NCBI GenBank assembly: GCA_011799875.1
Contig: CM022302.1
Span: forward strand, 51,837,804-51,901,803
Origin: Thinopyrum elongatum
Taxonomy: Eukaryota; Streptophyta; Magnoliopsida; Poales; Poaceae
Reading direction: 5' to 3'
DNA: 64,000 nt
Position numbers and translations under genes: made by a program. This document shows, one piece after another, positions 23,039 through 33,965 of this stretch (the first letter of the stretch is position 1; each line of letters begins with the position of its first letter). The notes under the pieces were generated by a model. That model was not told where the DNA came from. It made no database searches and saw only the letters and a list, made by a program, of their open reading frames with translations.

Positions 23039-24322
23039 TATTTTTTTTATAAAAGGAGAAAGACCCCCGGCCTCTGCATCTGGGCGATGCATGCAGCCAC
23101 TTTATTAATTATTCTCAAAAGACCTTACAAAGAAATACAATAGTAAGTCTGAAGCCACCGTCTAGGCCACATCTGTCGCTACTCCTATCCAGTTGATGTA
23201 GGGATGCGGATAGTCCGGGACTAATACCACAGACCTCGCAGCCAAGCCTAACATCTAAGACCTGAGGCCCCAACCAAGCCACTTGCCGGGTCTGGGGCAC
23301 ACACCGGTCCGGCGCGCTCTCAGAGGCCGCCGCCGCCAACTGCCACCACTCCATCTTCAGAGATGTACTGACGCTTCAACCTTGCCCGGTCTAGCTGTCG
23401 TCGATGCCACCACGGCGCCCAACGGTACCACCTCCCTGCACGCGAACAGCTGAGCATGCCGCGGTCACCACCGGTACACCTTAGCACCATGCCACCAAGT
23501 ACCACCAGCCAACACATCTTGAAGTCTCTGAAAGATCTGTCGTGCGTAGCACCTGCCGACCAGGCAGGACAAAGTGTAGCACCAGTCGGTCAGGCATGAC
23601 TTGACACCTCCATCGAAGCCCCGGGCAAGATGAAGCCGCTCCACCTCCTGCCTCAGACTTCCAACGCTGCTGCACAAACGATGCTCTCTAGAGAGGAATG
23701 ACACCGAAGTGCCGCCATCGTCCGATCTGGATTACCAGATCTTAGGGTTTTCCCCAAAGTAGCACGAATGAGTCGACAGAAGTTACACGACGATGCCTTC
23801 ATGAAGGGAACGACGCAAGACGCCGCCATCGGCTTGGTTTTCACCGGCAACTCTGTTTCCCCAACTCGTAGCCGGGACTAGATGACGGAGCTGGATATCC
23901 GACCACCCAGCCTCAGGCCGACCATCTCCGGCGGAGGAGGTGGCCACCACCGCCATGCCCAGGGCCGCAGACCTTGACGTCCGCGAGTTGCAGGTCGATC
24001 CTAGGGACAGCAAGCCATTGACGGAACGGTACACGAGGTTGCGGCCCGCCGAACCCATCTGGGCCCAGATCGAGCGCCGCCGCCTGCCGCCGTACGCCGC
24101 CGCCGTCCTGGCCGCCGACGCCCCGCACACACTGCCGTACGTAGAACCAGCCATCACGGGCCGCCGCTGTCCTGACCAAAGCGTGGGCTGAGGAGAAACG
24201 CCGCTGCCACAGCACATAGGCTTTGCCAGCGACGACCCCGGCGGGGGCGCTCCGGTGCGGCGCGGCGGCGCGGCACGGGAGCGGGATAGGATTAGGTGCG
24301 GGAGCGGGATAGGGTTAGGGAT
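23039..24322 (-). mobile_element. Short LINE-type retroposon inserted in the gypsy remnant
   Basis: A run of T at 23041-23048 marks the 3' tail of a minus-strand insert. The next bases (complement of GCAGAGGCCGGGGGTC) are the typical 3' end of grass LINEs. The other end is GC-rich with a duplicated phrase GGAGCGGGATAGG(G/A)TTAGG. A 12-bp duplication AAGATCTAGGCA flanks it (23027-23038 and 24323-24334). No reverse transcriptase is visible, so this 1.28-kb copy is non-autonomous or internally deleted. Minus-strand frames, such as 23783-24382, are unrecognised. Confidence 0.75.
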
Positions 24323-24777
24323 AAGATCTAGGCACATATGGCCAGTCAAATATATTTGATCATGATTTATTATTGTTGACAATTATCTCTATGATAAATT
24401 AGTTGGGAGGCAAAACATTAAGCCCCTATCTTTCTCTATGTTCGATGTATGCTATTTGTTCTAAAAATATGCTTTGAGTACTAGCAATCATGGGAGACTA
24501 TATGATGATTGAGTATGTGGAGCTCTAACTTAGACTTCGTTGAATAATTTGAATTACAATTGTTTGGTGACTAAGAATATAGGTTGTTGAGTTTTAAGAG
24601 AATTCAATGTTTGAAACTTAACATGTGAATTGGTTGCTACTTTAACATGAGAGTTTTATGAGAAAGAATTGCTGTTATGATTCTAGGAAAAGTGATTGAA
24701 CTTATGCACTATGCTAGCATTCGCACTTCATAAATTATTTCTTTTGCCATTTACCTACTCGAGGATGAGTAGGAATT

Positions 24778-24791
24778 AAGCTTGGGGATGC
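24778..24791 (+). other. Polypurine-type tract before gypsy 3' LTR
   Basis: AAGCTTGGGGATGC directly precedes the TGATACGTC start of the LTR. It is the likely plus-strand primer. Confidence 0.55.
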
Positions 24792-26425
24792 TGATACGTC
24801 TCCGGCGTATCTATAATTTATGAAGTATTCATGCCATGTTTACAACAATTTTATATGGTTTTGGTATGATTTTCATGGAACTAACCCGGACTAACGCTGT
24901 TTTCAGCAGAACTACCGTGGTGTTGCTTTTTGTGCAGAAATAAAAGTTCTCCAAATGCAATGAAACTTGTTGACGTTTTTTTGGAACAAAAGAGGCACTA
25001 GAAGCTTCGTGGGAGGATCAGGAGGTGAAGGAGATGGGCACAAGACACCAGGGCGTGCCAGGAGGCCCAGGCGCGCCCAGGTGGGTTGTGCTCACCTTGA
25101 GGCCCATCTTCGCTTGATTCCAACACTAAAAAATTCTATAAATAGGTAAACCATCAGAAATAACCCTAGATCAGAAGTTCCACCGCCGTAAGCCTCTGTA
25201 GCCACGAAAAACCAATCTGGACCCTGTTCCGGCACCCTGCCGGAGGGGAAAATCATCACCGGAGGCCATCTTCATCATACCAGCGGCCACCATGATGAGG
25301 TGGGAGTAGTCCACCCTCGGGGATGAGGGTTTGTACCAGTAGCTATGTGTTTAATCTCTCTCTCTCTCTCTCGTGTTCTTGATTTGGCACGATCTTGATG
25401 TAACATGGTTTTTTTTAATATAGTTGGATCATATGGTATTTTTCCCTCTCTATTTTGTGATGAATTGAGTTTTTCCTTTGAGATTTTGTTTTATCAGATT
25501 AAATACTTTTATGGATTTGAGAGCCCTTGATGTATGTCTTGTTATGAATACCCGTGGTGACAATGGGGTATCATATTTATTCACTTGATATGTGTTTTGG
25601 CACTCAACTCGCGGATAGGGGTTGATGCACGTTCTCGTCTTTGTTTCTCCGATAGAAATCTTGGGGCACTCTTTGAGATTCTTTGTGTTGTATTGAGTAT
25701 TATGAATCTGAAATTGTTTGATGCGTATCGTATAATTAACTCATGTATACTAGTGGTGACATTGGAGTATCTAGATGACATTAGAGTTGATTGATGCGTA
25801 TCATATGGTGTTATTTTAGTACGAACTCTTGATTAGATTGATTGGAAAGAATAGCTTGGTGTTATTTTAGTACGAACTCTAGAATAGATTGATCGGAAAG
25901 AATAGCTTTGAGTTGGTTTCGTACCCTATAAACAATTTCTTCTTATGTTCTCCGCTAGATAGGAACTTTGGAGTGATTCTTCATCGCACGTTGAGGGATG
26001 GTTATATGAACCAATTATATTAACATTGTTGAGAGATTGCACTAGTGAAAGTACGGTCCCTAAGCCTTATTTTCAAGCATTGCAATACCGTTTATGCTCA
26101 CTTTTGTTACTTGCTACCTTACTGTTTTTTATTGTTACTATTACAAAAATCAATATCTACTACATATTACACTTGTACCACCATCTCTTCGCCGAACTAG
26201 TGCACCAATACAATTTACCATTGTATTTGGTGTGTTGGGGACACAAGAGACTTTTTATTATTTGGTTGCAGGGTTGTTTGAGAGAGACCATATTCATCTT
26301 ACACCTCCCACGGATTGATAAAACTTAGGTCATCCACTTAAGGGAAAATTGCTACTGTCCTATAAAACTATGTGATTGAAGGCCCAAAATGAGTCTACAA
26401 GAAAAAAGTTGCGTAGTAGACATCA
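24792..26425 (+). repeat. 3' LTR of gypsy-type element (1634 bp)
   Basis: Starts TGATACGTCTCCGGCG and ends GCGTAGTAGACATCA. The penultimate part (GGTCATCCACTTAAGGG, TACTGTCCTA) is a phrase I know from very abundant Triticeae gypsy LTRs. It contains a (TC)n run at about 25352-25371. The frames within it have no coding significance. Confidence 0.8.
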
Positions 26426-26499
26426 CTAGCCACGCAGGAAATGGGGAGCACGTGACGGATTTTTGAGGTGGACATTAAGGAGACGTAGCCCACTTTCCC

Positions 26500-27829
26500 C
26501 ACTAGCTGTGACGTAACTGCTTCCACGCGTGCACGCGAGTTTTGAAATCCTGAAATTTCGGGTGCGAATCAATCCGATCAATCGCTTTTAGTTCCTTCCC
26601 TAAGGAACACTCCTCGGTCAGCCGAGTGCCCTTAGTGGATTACCGTGCACTCAAACTCGTAATCAATGCCGACTGAAGTCAACTTCAGGACCGCAACGGG
26701 ATTAGCTCGGTGCTCCTCTACATACTAACTTGGCCCTTCTTTTAGTCTCTAAGGTGCGAGTCTCATGAACTTGGACTCGCAGATGGCCTGTGCTGGCGTT
26801 CCCCCAGGATAATGAGTGGCATCCCTCCGGAGAGTTAGCCCACACGCCGGCATCACCACTCGAGTTTCATGGCATATCCACATTCGGACCCCTAGTCTAT
26901 CTCTTCCGAGAGACATACGAATGCCACCAAGTTTTGCCCAACAGTCACCACAACCTGATCAGTCGGAAAATTCCTATTCCAGAATCCATTGCGCCTTCGT
27001 TCAGGTCACGCCAGGTTTTCACTTGGCAGTAGGTTTTTGAGCGCCTCTACGGCACTCAGCCCGGTCGATGAGCTCATCCAATTCGTTCTTCGAAGCATCA
27101 ACCCGTTCTGGGGCTAATGATGCGGACACCTACTAAGGGTAGGGCCATGGACCTGACATCTAGGGCCCACCTAGGTCCCCACACCAGCAACGAAAGGTCT
27201 CCGGACCACAGGTGCATTAGAATGCCCGCTTCTGGATATCCACTCGGATATGGTGCAGCCACTTGGACGTATTACCAGTCGGACTCTCCAACAACACTTG
27301 GACACAGGAGGCGGAGAGGCGACGTGGGAGCTGCAACGTTTAGGAGGCTTAATGTTGGACTTCAAGTGTAGTAATAGCGGCGGTTACCAGTAACGCCCGT
27401 AGTTACTCTCCCCTCTTTTCAACTCCCCTTGTAACGTAGCTTTGATGAAGGGCGACACACTCTATATAAGCCGCCCTTCGGCACTTTAACAAGGGTTCAC
27501 AACCTCCTGCAATCAGACACCCCAAGAGAAAAGCACAGCCTCAGGGCTCAAGACATAGGGCTATTACCTCTCCGAGAGGCTTCTGAACTCGTACAAACCG
27601 AGTGTTACATCTGTGCCGTAGCTAGGTTCCACCCCTATTCATACACCTAGTACTCACTTCCAGATTCGTTGCCTCAACACTCCTAGCTTTATTGCAGTCA
27701 CATTAATCGTAGCTGGGTCCAAAGAGGTGCTATGTATTTTGTTCCTCGTATAATTCATTTATAATTCATGTTTTAGCCAGCTAAATGAAGAATTAAATCA
27801 CTTCACTTCGAGTGTTTGTTGATCCGACA
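26500..27829 (+). repeat. LTR-like remnant (gypsy-type)
   Basis: It contains a TATA box (CTATATAAG at 27461-27469) followed by a leader typical of grass gypsy LTRs (AGGGCTATTACCTCTCCGAGAGG at about 27557). It may end near GATCCGACA at 27829. No convincing TG start, partner LTR or target duplication was found, so this is probably a solo or truncated LTR. From 27830 to 28109 I see nothing else. Confidence 0.4.
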
Positions 27830-28111
27830 CATATCCAGAAACGATACCCCACCATCTGGTTATGACATTGTCGCCTCTCATTCTACACCTACATCATGGC
27901 CAGCCGGCACAAACACAGACGATACCTGTCTCAGTTAATACCATCCCTTAACTGCTCCCATGATCCTATCTTTCTAAACATAAATTTAAACATTTAAAAA
28001 CAAACTCCATTTTTTGTGAGGGGGCACAAGAAATTCCTTAACAGCCCCTAAAAGTTTCAGAACAAATTTCATAATATACATGGAGAAACAAAAAAATCAA
28101 TTTGGCATATA

Positions 28112-28423
28112 CTCCCTCCTTTCCGGTTTATAGGGCTTAAATCTGAGATCTCATCAACCAACGTAGATGGTGAGTGGAGGAATGTATCTCATAGTTTACA
28201 AAATTTCTCAAACTTTAATCTCCATTAATTACAGTGTATGCATGGATGACCACTAAATGAGTAGGAATGTTTACATGCATTGGTTGGTTTTTTTTAATCT
28301 TTGCATGCATCAATTTAATGCACCTTGTAAATTGAACATGTGGAGGAAAGAAGTAAAATTAATACTTATAATATGGAAAAACCAAGAAAATGAGCTGAAC
28401 CCAATAAACCAAAAAGGAGAGAG
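28112..28423. mobile_element. Stowaway/Mariner-type MITE
   Basis: The ends CTCCCTCCTTTCCGGTTTAT and the complement of CTCTCTCCTTTTTGGTTTAT form an inverted pair, flanked by TA on both sides (28110-28111, 28424-28425). The 312-bp length and the CTCCCTCC start fit the Mariner-derived MITEs common in Triticeae. It is non-coding. From 28430 to 29150 no gene is recognisable. Confidence 0.7.
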
Positions 28424-29159
28424 TATAGTGTGACAAAAAAGTAAAAATAACACTATTCACCTCTGGATTTGACTTTTTAGTTTCTCAATGTTTGTCTCGT
28501 ATTAGGATTTAAATTTTACTTTTGAACTGGTAGCATGGGAGCATGTGAGGGTTGGTATTACTAGATATTCTCCCTTCATCAGGCATCTCGGCTGGTTCTA
28601 TTTTCTGTCATCTATTCCAGCAGGAACGAACTTGAACACGTCAAAAACATTGTGTTGTTGAAAGAAGTCCATCATCTCCTTTCTAGTGTTCATTTCTCGC
28701 TTCCCGAATCACTCTTACAGATGATCCACAATTTATGATTGAAGTTGAAGCGTAGACACCATTTCATCAAGTCATCACCTCGACAAGGATGATAAAGACA
28801 AAGCTGTTACAATAACCATGGTATAGGATGCCTTGTCCAGCTCGGACATCGGCCATCACCGAATAGGGTTTTGTATTGGCCAGCTTTACTGCTATATATT
28901 CCCATGTAATTCCCTTGAAACTGAACCAAATCAAAAGACGTGCCACGTGCGCATGTGGCCATCATGCCTCGTGTCCCTGTATTTTGTTTGCGTGCGTCGT
29001 GAAGGATCCAATCTGTTTAGCAGTTTGCGCCGTACTTGCTAGTCTTCCCAAGATCAAATCAACGACGAGTTGGGTCCTGCGCCTTTGCGGCTTGGCTATG
29101 CATGGCATCAAGTGGAAAGAGCATATGGGCTCTGTGCTAGTTAGTCTGCGGGTCTAGTT

Positions 29160-29370
29160 AGACCCGATTGTAATCTGTGCCCAATTTTGACCATAAATTT
29201 AACTAATAAAATGTTCATGAATGGCACAAAATTTTTATTATTAAAAATTATGTTTAAATACGAATCCAACAATATAATTTTTGTTGACATGCACTAATAT
29301 TTCGTCAGTTAAATGTTTGGTCAAAATTTAACATAAATTACAAAAGGGACTAATAAACCAGAACCGAGGT
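29160..29370. mobile_element. Decayed Mariner-type MITE
   Basis: The right end reads GGGACTAATAAACCAGAACC followed by a decayed GGAGGGAG and TA. The inside has the long hairpin-like phrases TTTGACCATAAATTTAACTAA and its near complement (TTAGTTAAAT...GGTCAAA). The left terminus is degraded. It is probably the same family as the element at 28112. Confidence 0.55.
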
Positions 29371-29896
29371 AGTACCGAGGATGAGCAAATAATTACGTCT
29401 TACCTTAGCCATGCATTTGCACATTGTTGTGCATTTGTCAATATTTAAGTCGGACTGCATATGACCACCTTCTCCAATATTTGTTTATTGCTGCAGTGTT
29501 GCAAGTGCTGAAGCATTAGTGCTTCTCCAGCCGCGCCCCCAACAGGCCCTCCCAGGACCATTTTTTAGCGCCGGCGCTGAAAAAACGGCCCAGTCGCGCC
29601 CTAGGAGCCCATTTTTCGCCGGTTAGGTCCGAAACTGGCGCCGGCGGGCCCAGGGCGAACCCGGCGAGCTGGGGGGCGTCCGGGAGCGCCGGGGCAATCG
29701 TTTTTGGCGCGAAAGAATGGCGGGCCCGCCGAGTCAGCGACCCGCACGCCTCGTTGTCCTCATCGCCTCGGTTTCCCGCGGGGAATCAATGCCAAGGCTG
29801 CCACCGGTCAGCCTTCCATTGATTCCTCACGGGCGGCGCGGTCCTGCCACGCGCCCCCTCCCGCTACGTGTACACACGTTGCCGCCCCCCGGGCCG

Positions 29897-29904
29897 CTAT
29901 AAAA
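29897..29904 (+). promoter_or_regulatory. TATA box of the Harbinger-borne gene
   Basis: CTATAAAAG-type box about 125 bp upstream of the ATG at 30023, inside the element. Confidence 0.55.
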
Positions 29905-30022
29905 GCCGCCCCCTCCCTCATTGGTGGAAGCACCCGCCCGCAGCCCCCCCCCCCCTCTGTCGCCGCCGACGCCCTCTCTTTCCCTCTCTCCCCGTCTAGC
30001 CACCGCGTGCACGCACAGCCCC

Positions 30023-31049
30023 ATGGGTGAACGGTTCCCTGGCGACGCGCCGGCGGCCAACGGCTTCGGCCGCCACGCTCTCCACGAGTGGGAAGCTTCA
30101 CCTCCTCCACGAGGCGGATTACCCGGCGCCACCCGACATGCGCGCGTCGGGGCGTTGGAGGCTCAGCGCCGGGGGCGTCCCAGTACCCCCACTGCCCGAC
30201 GTTGACCTCGCCGGTTACTTCCATGCCGAGATCGAGCGCGTGCGGGCCTCCCTGATGGAGGAGCAGCTGGCCCTCCCGGAGTACGACGCCGGCAATCACG
30301 AGGTGTGGGCGGCGTACTTCGAATGGCGGCAGGCGGAGCGGCTCGCCTCCATCAACAACACGCCGGTGGTTAGGGGGCGCAACAACAGCGACGACCGCCG
30401 CCTGTGGTGGGGCGACCCCGGCCGCACGCTGCACGCTGTCCTCGAGTACCTCGAGGGCGGTAACGATCCGCCGCTCCAGTACCTGGCGGCCCCGGTCCCC
30501 CGCCGGAGTGTCGGCCCATGGCTGCCGCGGCGAATGCTGGGCGGGTCCTCCTCCTCCTGAGCCTCCTCCCACTCCTCCGGGTCGCCGGCGCTCGTCAGCG
30601 TCAAGGTCGAGCCCGTGGAAACGCCGCTCGGCCGGCGCACCCGCAGCGCCGCCCTCGTCATCAACGAGGGCGGCCGTGCCTCCTCCTCGGCGCCTCCCCG
30701 CCTCGTCAAGCCGAAGACGGAGCCGGGGCTCACCGCCGTGAAGAGCAAGCACGGTGACGCGCTCGACGACGAGGCCACCATGAAGTGGGCGCGGGAAGAT
30801 TGGGTCCGGCTGGAGATGGAGCGCCAGCGTCGCGCCCTGGAGGAGATCGCCGCGCGCCGCCGTGGACGCGAAGAGGGAGGCGTCATCGTGCTCGAGGACA
30901 GCGACGACAACGCGCCGTCGCCACCAGTGCGCCAGGGCGACCCCGGGCAGGGGTCCAGCAGGGACGGCCGTGTGAAGAAGGAGAAGGAGGACGACGGCGG
31001 CGGCGACGACGGCGACTACGCCACGTTCAGCAAGTTCTTCGCCCTGTAG
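30023..31049 (+). pseudogene. Broken gene of unknown function within the Harbinger-like element
   Basis: The ATG at 30023 opens MGERFPGDAP. Homology to what I recall of a large family of uncharacterised Triticeae proteins moves to another frame near 30095-30105 (HEADYPAPPDMR), so one base has probably been gained there. A TGA at 30558-30560 interrupts the second half, which resumes in the same frame to 31049. Visible features: a WW-containing segment (RRLWWGDPGRTL, near 30400), a Ser-rich linker, the motif VKVEPVETPLGRRTR (near 30603), a second K.KTEPGL motif, a charged helical stretch (MERQRRALEEIAARRRGR, near 30818), an acidic patch (VLEDSDD) that may be SUMO-interaction-like, and a C-terminal YATFSKFF. 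No catalytic domain is visible. It may be an element-borne accessory gene. Confidence 0.5.
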
Positions 31050-31721
31050 GCGCGGCAGCAAGCCCTTTGTTTTATAGATTTTATGTTTTCTATATGTAAA
31101 AAAGCTGTGGAACGCCTAATCTATGTCTTGTTTGCCGAATTTATGTCGTGTTTGCCGAATTTATGCCGAATCTATGTCGTTGTTTGCCGAATTTTGGCCG
31201 AATGTCTTTTTAAAAATGTTTACAAAAAAGGGCGTCTGTGGGCGGCGGCTGGGGACCCGATCGCCCCCACGACGAAAATATCGCCGGTTCGCCCCTAAGC
31301 AGCGCTTTTTCTAGCCACTGGGGGCCTAACAGCTGGAGATGCTCTTAGATACATTTCTTGGTTCCTATTCTCAACTTCTCGACTAGTACACTTTTCTTCT
31401 CTGCGTCTTTCATATGGATGCAACAGTAATAGTTGTTCACGTATATCAGGGTTGCATGTACTACAGAAGTGCAGAAGTTCTCTGAAGCGTAGATCACTCG
31501 GGCTAATACTTCCTTGAAATAGAAAGAAGGATCACTAGCCAAGAATGCTCATTGTAGGAGTCAAGCTAACAGGGGGGCACTACCTTTATTTTGACGAAAA
31601 GCTGTCAGCGTAGCGCTTCATTGAATTTGGAAGACTTTAGGACAAACAGCCTGCAGGTAAACGAAAAAACCACAAGGCACACACCGGATATCTGCATATG
31701 CCTCTATGTCACCCTTAGTCC

Positions 31722-31809
31722 GGTTTCCTTCAACTGCAACCCCTCTTGTGCTTCATGCATGGGTTGCAGTTGAAGGAAACCAATTCTGTACCGCACATGA
31801 AGCACAAGA
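31722..31809. repeat. Two interleaved perfect inverted repeats
   Basis: 31722-31742 is the exact reverse complement of 31761-31781 (21 bp, 18-base loop). Inside that loop, 31744-31757 is the exact reverse complement of 31796-31809 (14 bp). The arms therefore alternate A-B-A'-B', a pseudoknot-like order. No terminal-repeat transposon structure surrounds them. The remainder of 31348-32000 shows nothing recognisable. Confidence 0.9.
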
Positions 31810-32000
31810 CGGTTGATCCGTATCGCTGCATTCTTGTGCATTGTGCTTCAAATATTTATTTGGTCTTACGTCCCAACGCGCACAACCTCAACCATCAACA
31901 TCTGCAAGGGAATCGACATGTCCGAGCACCACACCGCCATGTAACGTCATCCACTATGGATCCGGACTTGGAGTGCCCTTGTGTACGGGTGACGATGGAT

Positions 32001-32008
32001 ACCTAGGA
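32001..32008. repeat. Target-site duplication CCTAGGAT (left), hAT element
   Basis: The eight bases recur exactly at 32899-32906. Eight-base duplications are diagnostic of hAT elements. Confidence 0.9.
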
Positions 32009-32898
32009 TCAGGGCCGTATCTCTGCATGAGCAACCGGAGCAGCTGCACAAGGCCCCCAAAATTTTGTGGCCCCTAATTTGTCTAAGCATATACTACTGA
32101 TGAGAGGATTGCAGATTAAAAAAAGAATTGAGTGGGGGACTACAGATGAATGAACCATGAAATTGCAAAGAGAAAGAAATACTAGCGGCTAACTGTGGAA
32201 CCACTACCCACCGATGCCCACAATCAAACTCGTCTCTTTTTCATAGCCCAAAGGAGAACTCTCGAAGCAGATTAGCAGACGCATCAAATTCTCCAGTTCT
32301 CTTCTCTCTCTTCCTTGAGACCTCAGCGCCCAGCAGCAAGTCAAATCCCCACATTAATTTGCTGGAAATTAACTCCCAGCCCCCTCGTCTCCTTCCTCCA
32401 ATGGGTTACAATTATCGAAGAAGAAAGCCATTGATGGGATGTTCACCAAGGAACTACCAGTATAAATTACTAGGCGCGTTTCTACCTCTTCTTCCATTGA
32501 TCCATCCAATTGACTCCATCAGAAAATCAGATGATTGAATCTCCCTACTTGATCGCCGGCTCGCCGCAATCCCTGGAGCAGAGGTTGTTTCATCCGTCCA
32601 TAGTACTACTCAACAACCAAAGGTCGTTTCTTCCCTTTTCACCTATCTGTTCTTAAATTGTTTTGTTGTTCTTTCTTGAATTTGTGCACCATTCTAGCAA
32701 AACTAAAAATAATCTGTGACACCCTTGGTATCCTAATTGCTCAAAGATTTTTCTTTTGGTGTGATGTAATTCTTTGAGAAATCAATACTACCACAAATCT
32801 GCAGTGATTAATTTAATTAAATTTTAATTGGCTTTATTATACATGGGGCCTAATTTGTGATTTTGCTCCGGGGCCTAGATTTCCGTGGTACGGCCCTG
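32009..32898. mobile_element. Non-autonomous hAT element (890 bp)
   Basis: It begins CAGGGCCGTATC and ends with the complement of CAGGGCCGTACC, an 11-of-12 inverted repeat of the CAGGG hAT type. A perfect 8-bp duplication flanks it. Subterminal GGGGCCTAATTTGTG / GGCCCCTAATTTGTC words are in inverted orientation. It has no transposase. From 32907 to 35480 I see no recognisable gene; 33600-34000 is part of a diverged duplication noted separately. Confidence 0.9.
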
Positions 32899-33689
32899 CC
32901 TAGGATACATGCCCTCTACCCTTTAGACTCTATAGACAAATCAGATTCAGCTGTTCTGGACATCATAAACTAGATGGAGATGCCAGATCCATGCGCATCT
33001 CGATTCGAACTTCAAAGTGACTTGCACTGTTTCAAACTCAAACATGACTGGACAGAGATGACGGATTCAGGCGACGAATTTGTCATTTTTTACAGGTCTT
33101 ATCCAGTCTTGATTAAATTTCATATTTTACATGCACAAAACTGTATTCATCCTTTATATGTATGATTTTTCATATAATTTTCAGAACATAAAAACTGTAT
33201 ATGTCGCAAAATTCCCTATCTCGTTCGCATGGACCATCGATCATCTGTGTAATTGGCAGCAACGGACCGAAGGCAGTCAGGAAACTTAGAATTATGTGAC
33301 ACACTTGGGCTTATACTCACCAAACTAGAGTAGTAGCATCAACTTCAATCAACATTCGATAGTAGAATTGGTACTTTCACTGAGATGGCAACCCTTGTCC
33401 TCCAGATCAAGTGCGCCGAATATGAAAAATGGTATCATCTCAACGACATCGGATCAAGTATCTTCTGCTGCAGACAGAAAACTTACAACAGATATCTATA
33501 GAGATTTCCTAATAAAAAAAAAAGGAAATTTTGTTCAGACAATCTCTAGTCAGTGCTTCTATGTTTCCAACTTATGGTTAGGCTGACCACAAAGCTAAAA
33601 CAGGAATCTCAAAGCACTACGTAGGGGCAAATTGCTATTCTTTTTTATCCTTGCCTACCCTAGTGCAGAAGTGAATCCTACAGCGTAAT

Positions 33690-33965
33690 GATATGCCAGG
33701 CTGGTCGAACAGCTTCGGGCCTTTACAGCTACACGATGAGTCGTCTGGTGTCCCAATGCCTACCCTTCCCATGAAAACGAACACTAGCTAAGGTAACGTC
33801 TTTCTAGCCCACTCTTGTCGATTGTAGCATAGGGGGTGCGCTATGTGTGTACACCAACAAACAAAACAAACTCGTGTTTTTCTATTCAGACATCCTCTTC
33901 TTGTCCCAATATATGAAAGAAGGCTAGCTACCTTATTATATAACTGTGTTGAAATCAGTGAAGTT
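33690..33965 (+). repeat. Diverged duplicate of 57200-57405
   Basis: Shared phrases in the same order are CCTACC(C/A)TTCCCATGA, TAAGGT, and GCTAGCTACCTTATTATATAACTGTGTTGAAAT versus its diverged counterpart at about 57372-57406. The two stretches are remnants of one older repeat; neither encodes a recognisable product. Confidence 0.5.

Larger units (their letters stand above)
19750..26425 (+). mobile_element. 5'-truncated gypsy-type element with 1.6-kb 3' LTR
   Basis: A Triticeae gypsy-family remnant: an internal open frame (19819-20307), an AT-rich non-coding tail with repeated AAGCTTGGGGATGC motifs, a nested retroposon (23039-24322), and a 3' LTR starting TGATACGTCTCC and ending GTAGACATCA. 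No 5' LTR of this family is in the window, so its 5' part is lost. No protease, RT or integrase sequence remains. Confidence 0.75.
29519..31344 (+). mobile_element. Harbinger-like DNA element carrying a coding remnant
   Basis: The ends GTGCTTCTCCAGC and GAGCATCTCCAGC (complement of the right end) match at 11 of 13 positions. TTA flanks both sides (29516-29518, 31345-31347), as for PIF/Harbinger elements. The 1.83-kb interior has its own TATA box (29897-29904) and one broken gene; no transposase is visible. GC-rich subterminal repeats (GCGCCGGCG) occur at the left. Assignment to Harbinger rests only on the ends and the 3-bp duplication. Confidence 0.6.

Noticed and set aside
26426..26430. CTAGC as target duplication of the gypsy LTR at 24792
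   Set aside because: The partner copy should precede a 5' LTR that is absent, so it cannot be tested.
29808..31061. 417-codon minus-strand open frame
   Set aside because: It is the complement of the coding remnant on the plus strand in GC-rich DNA; no recognised domain. A compositional shadow.
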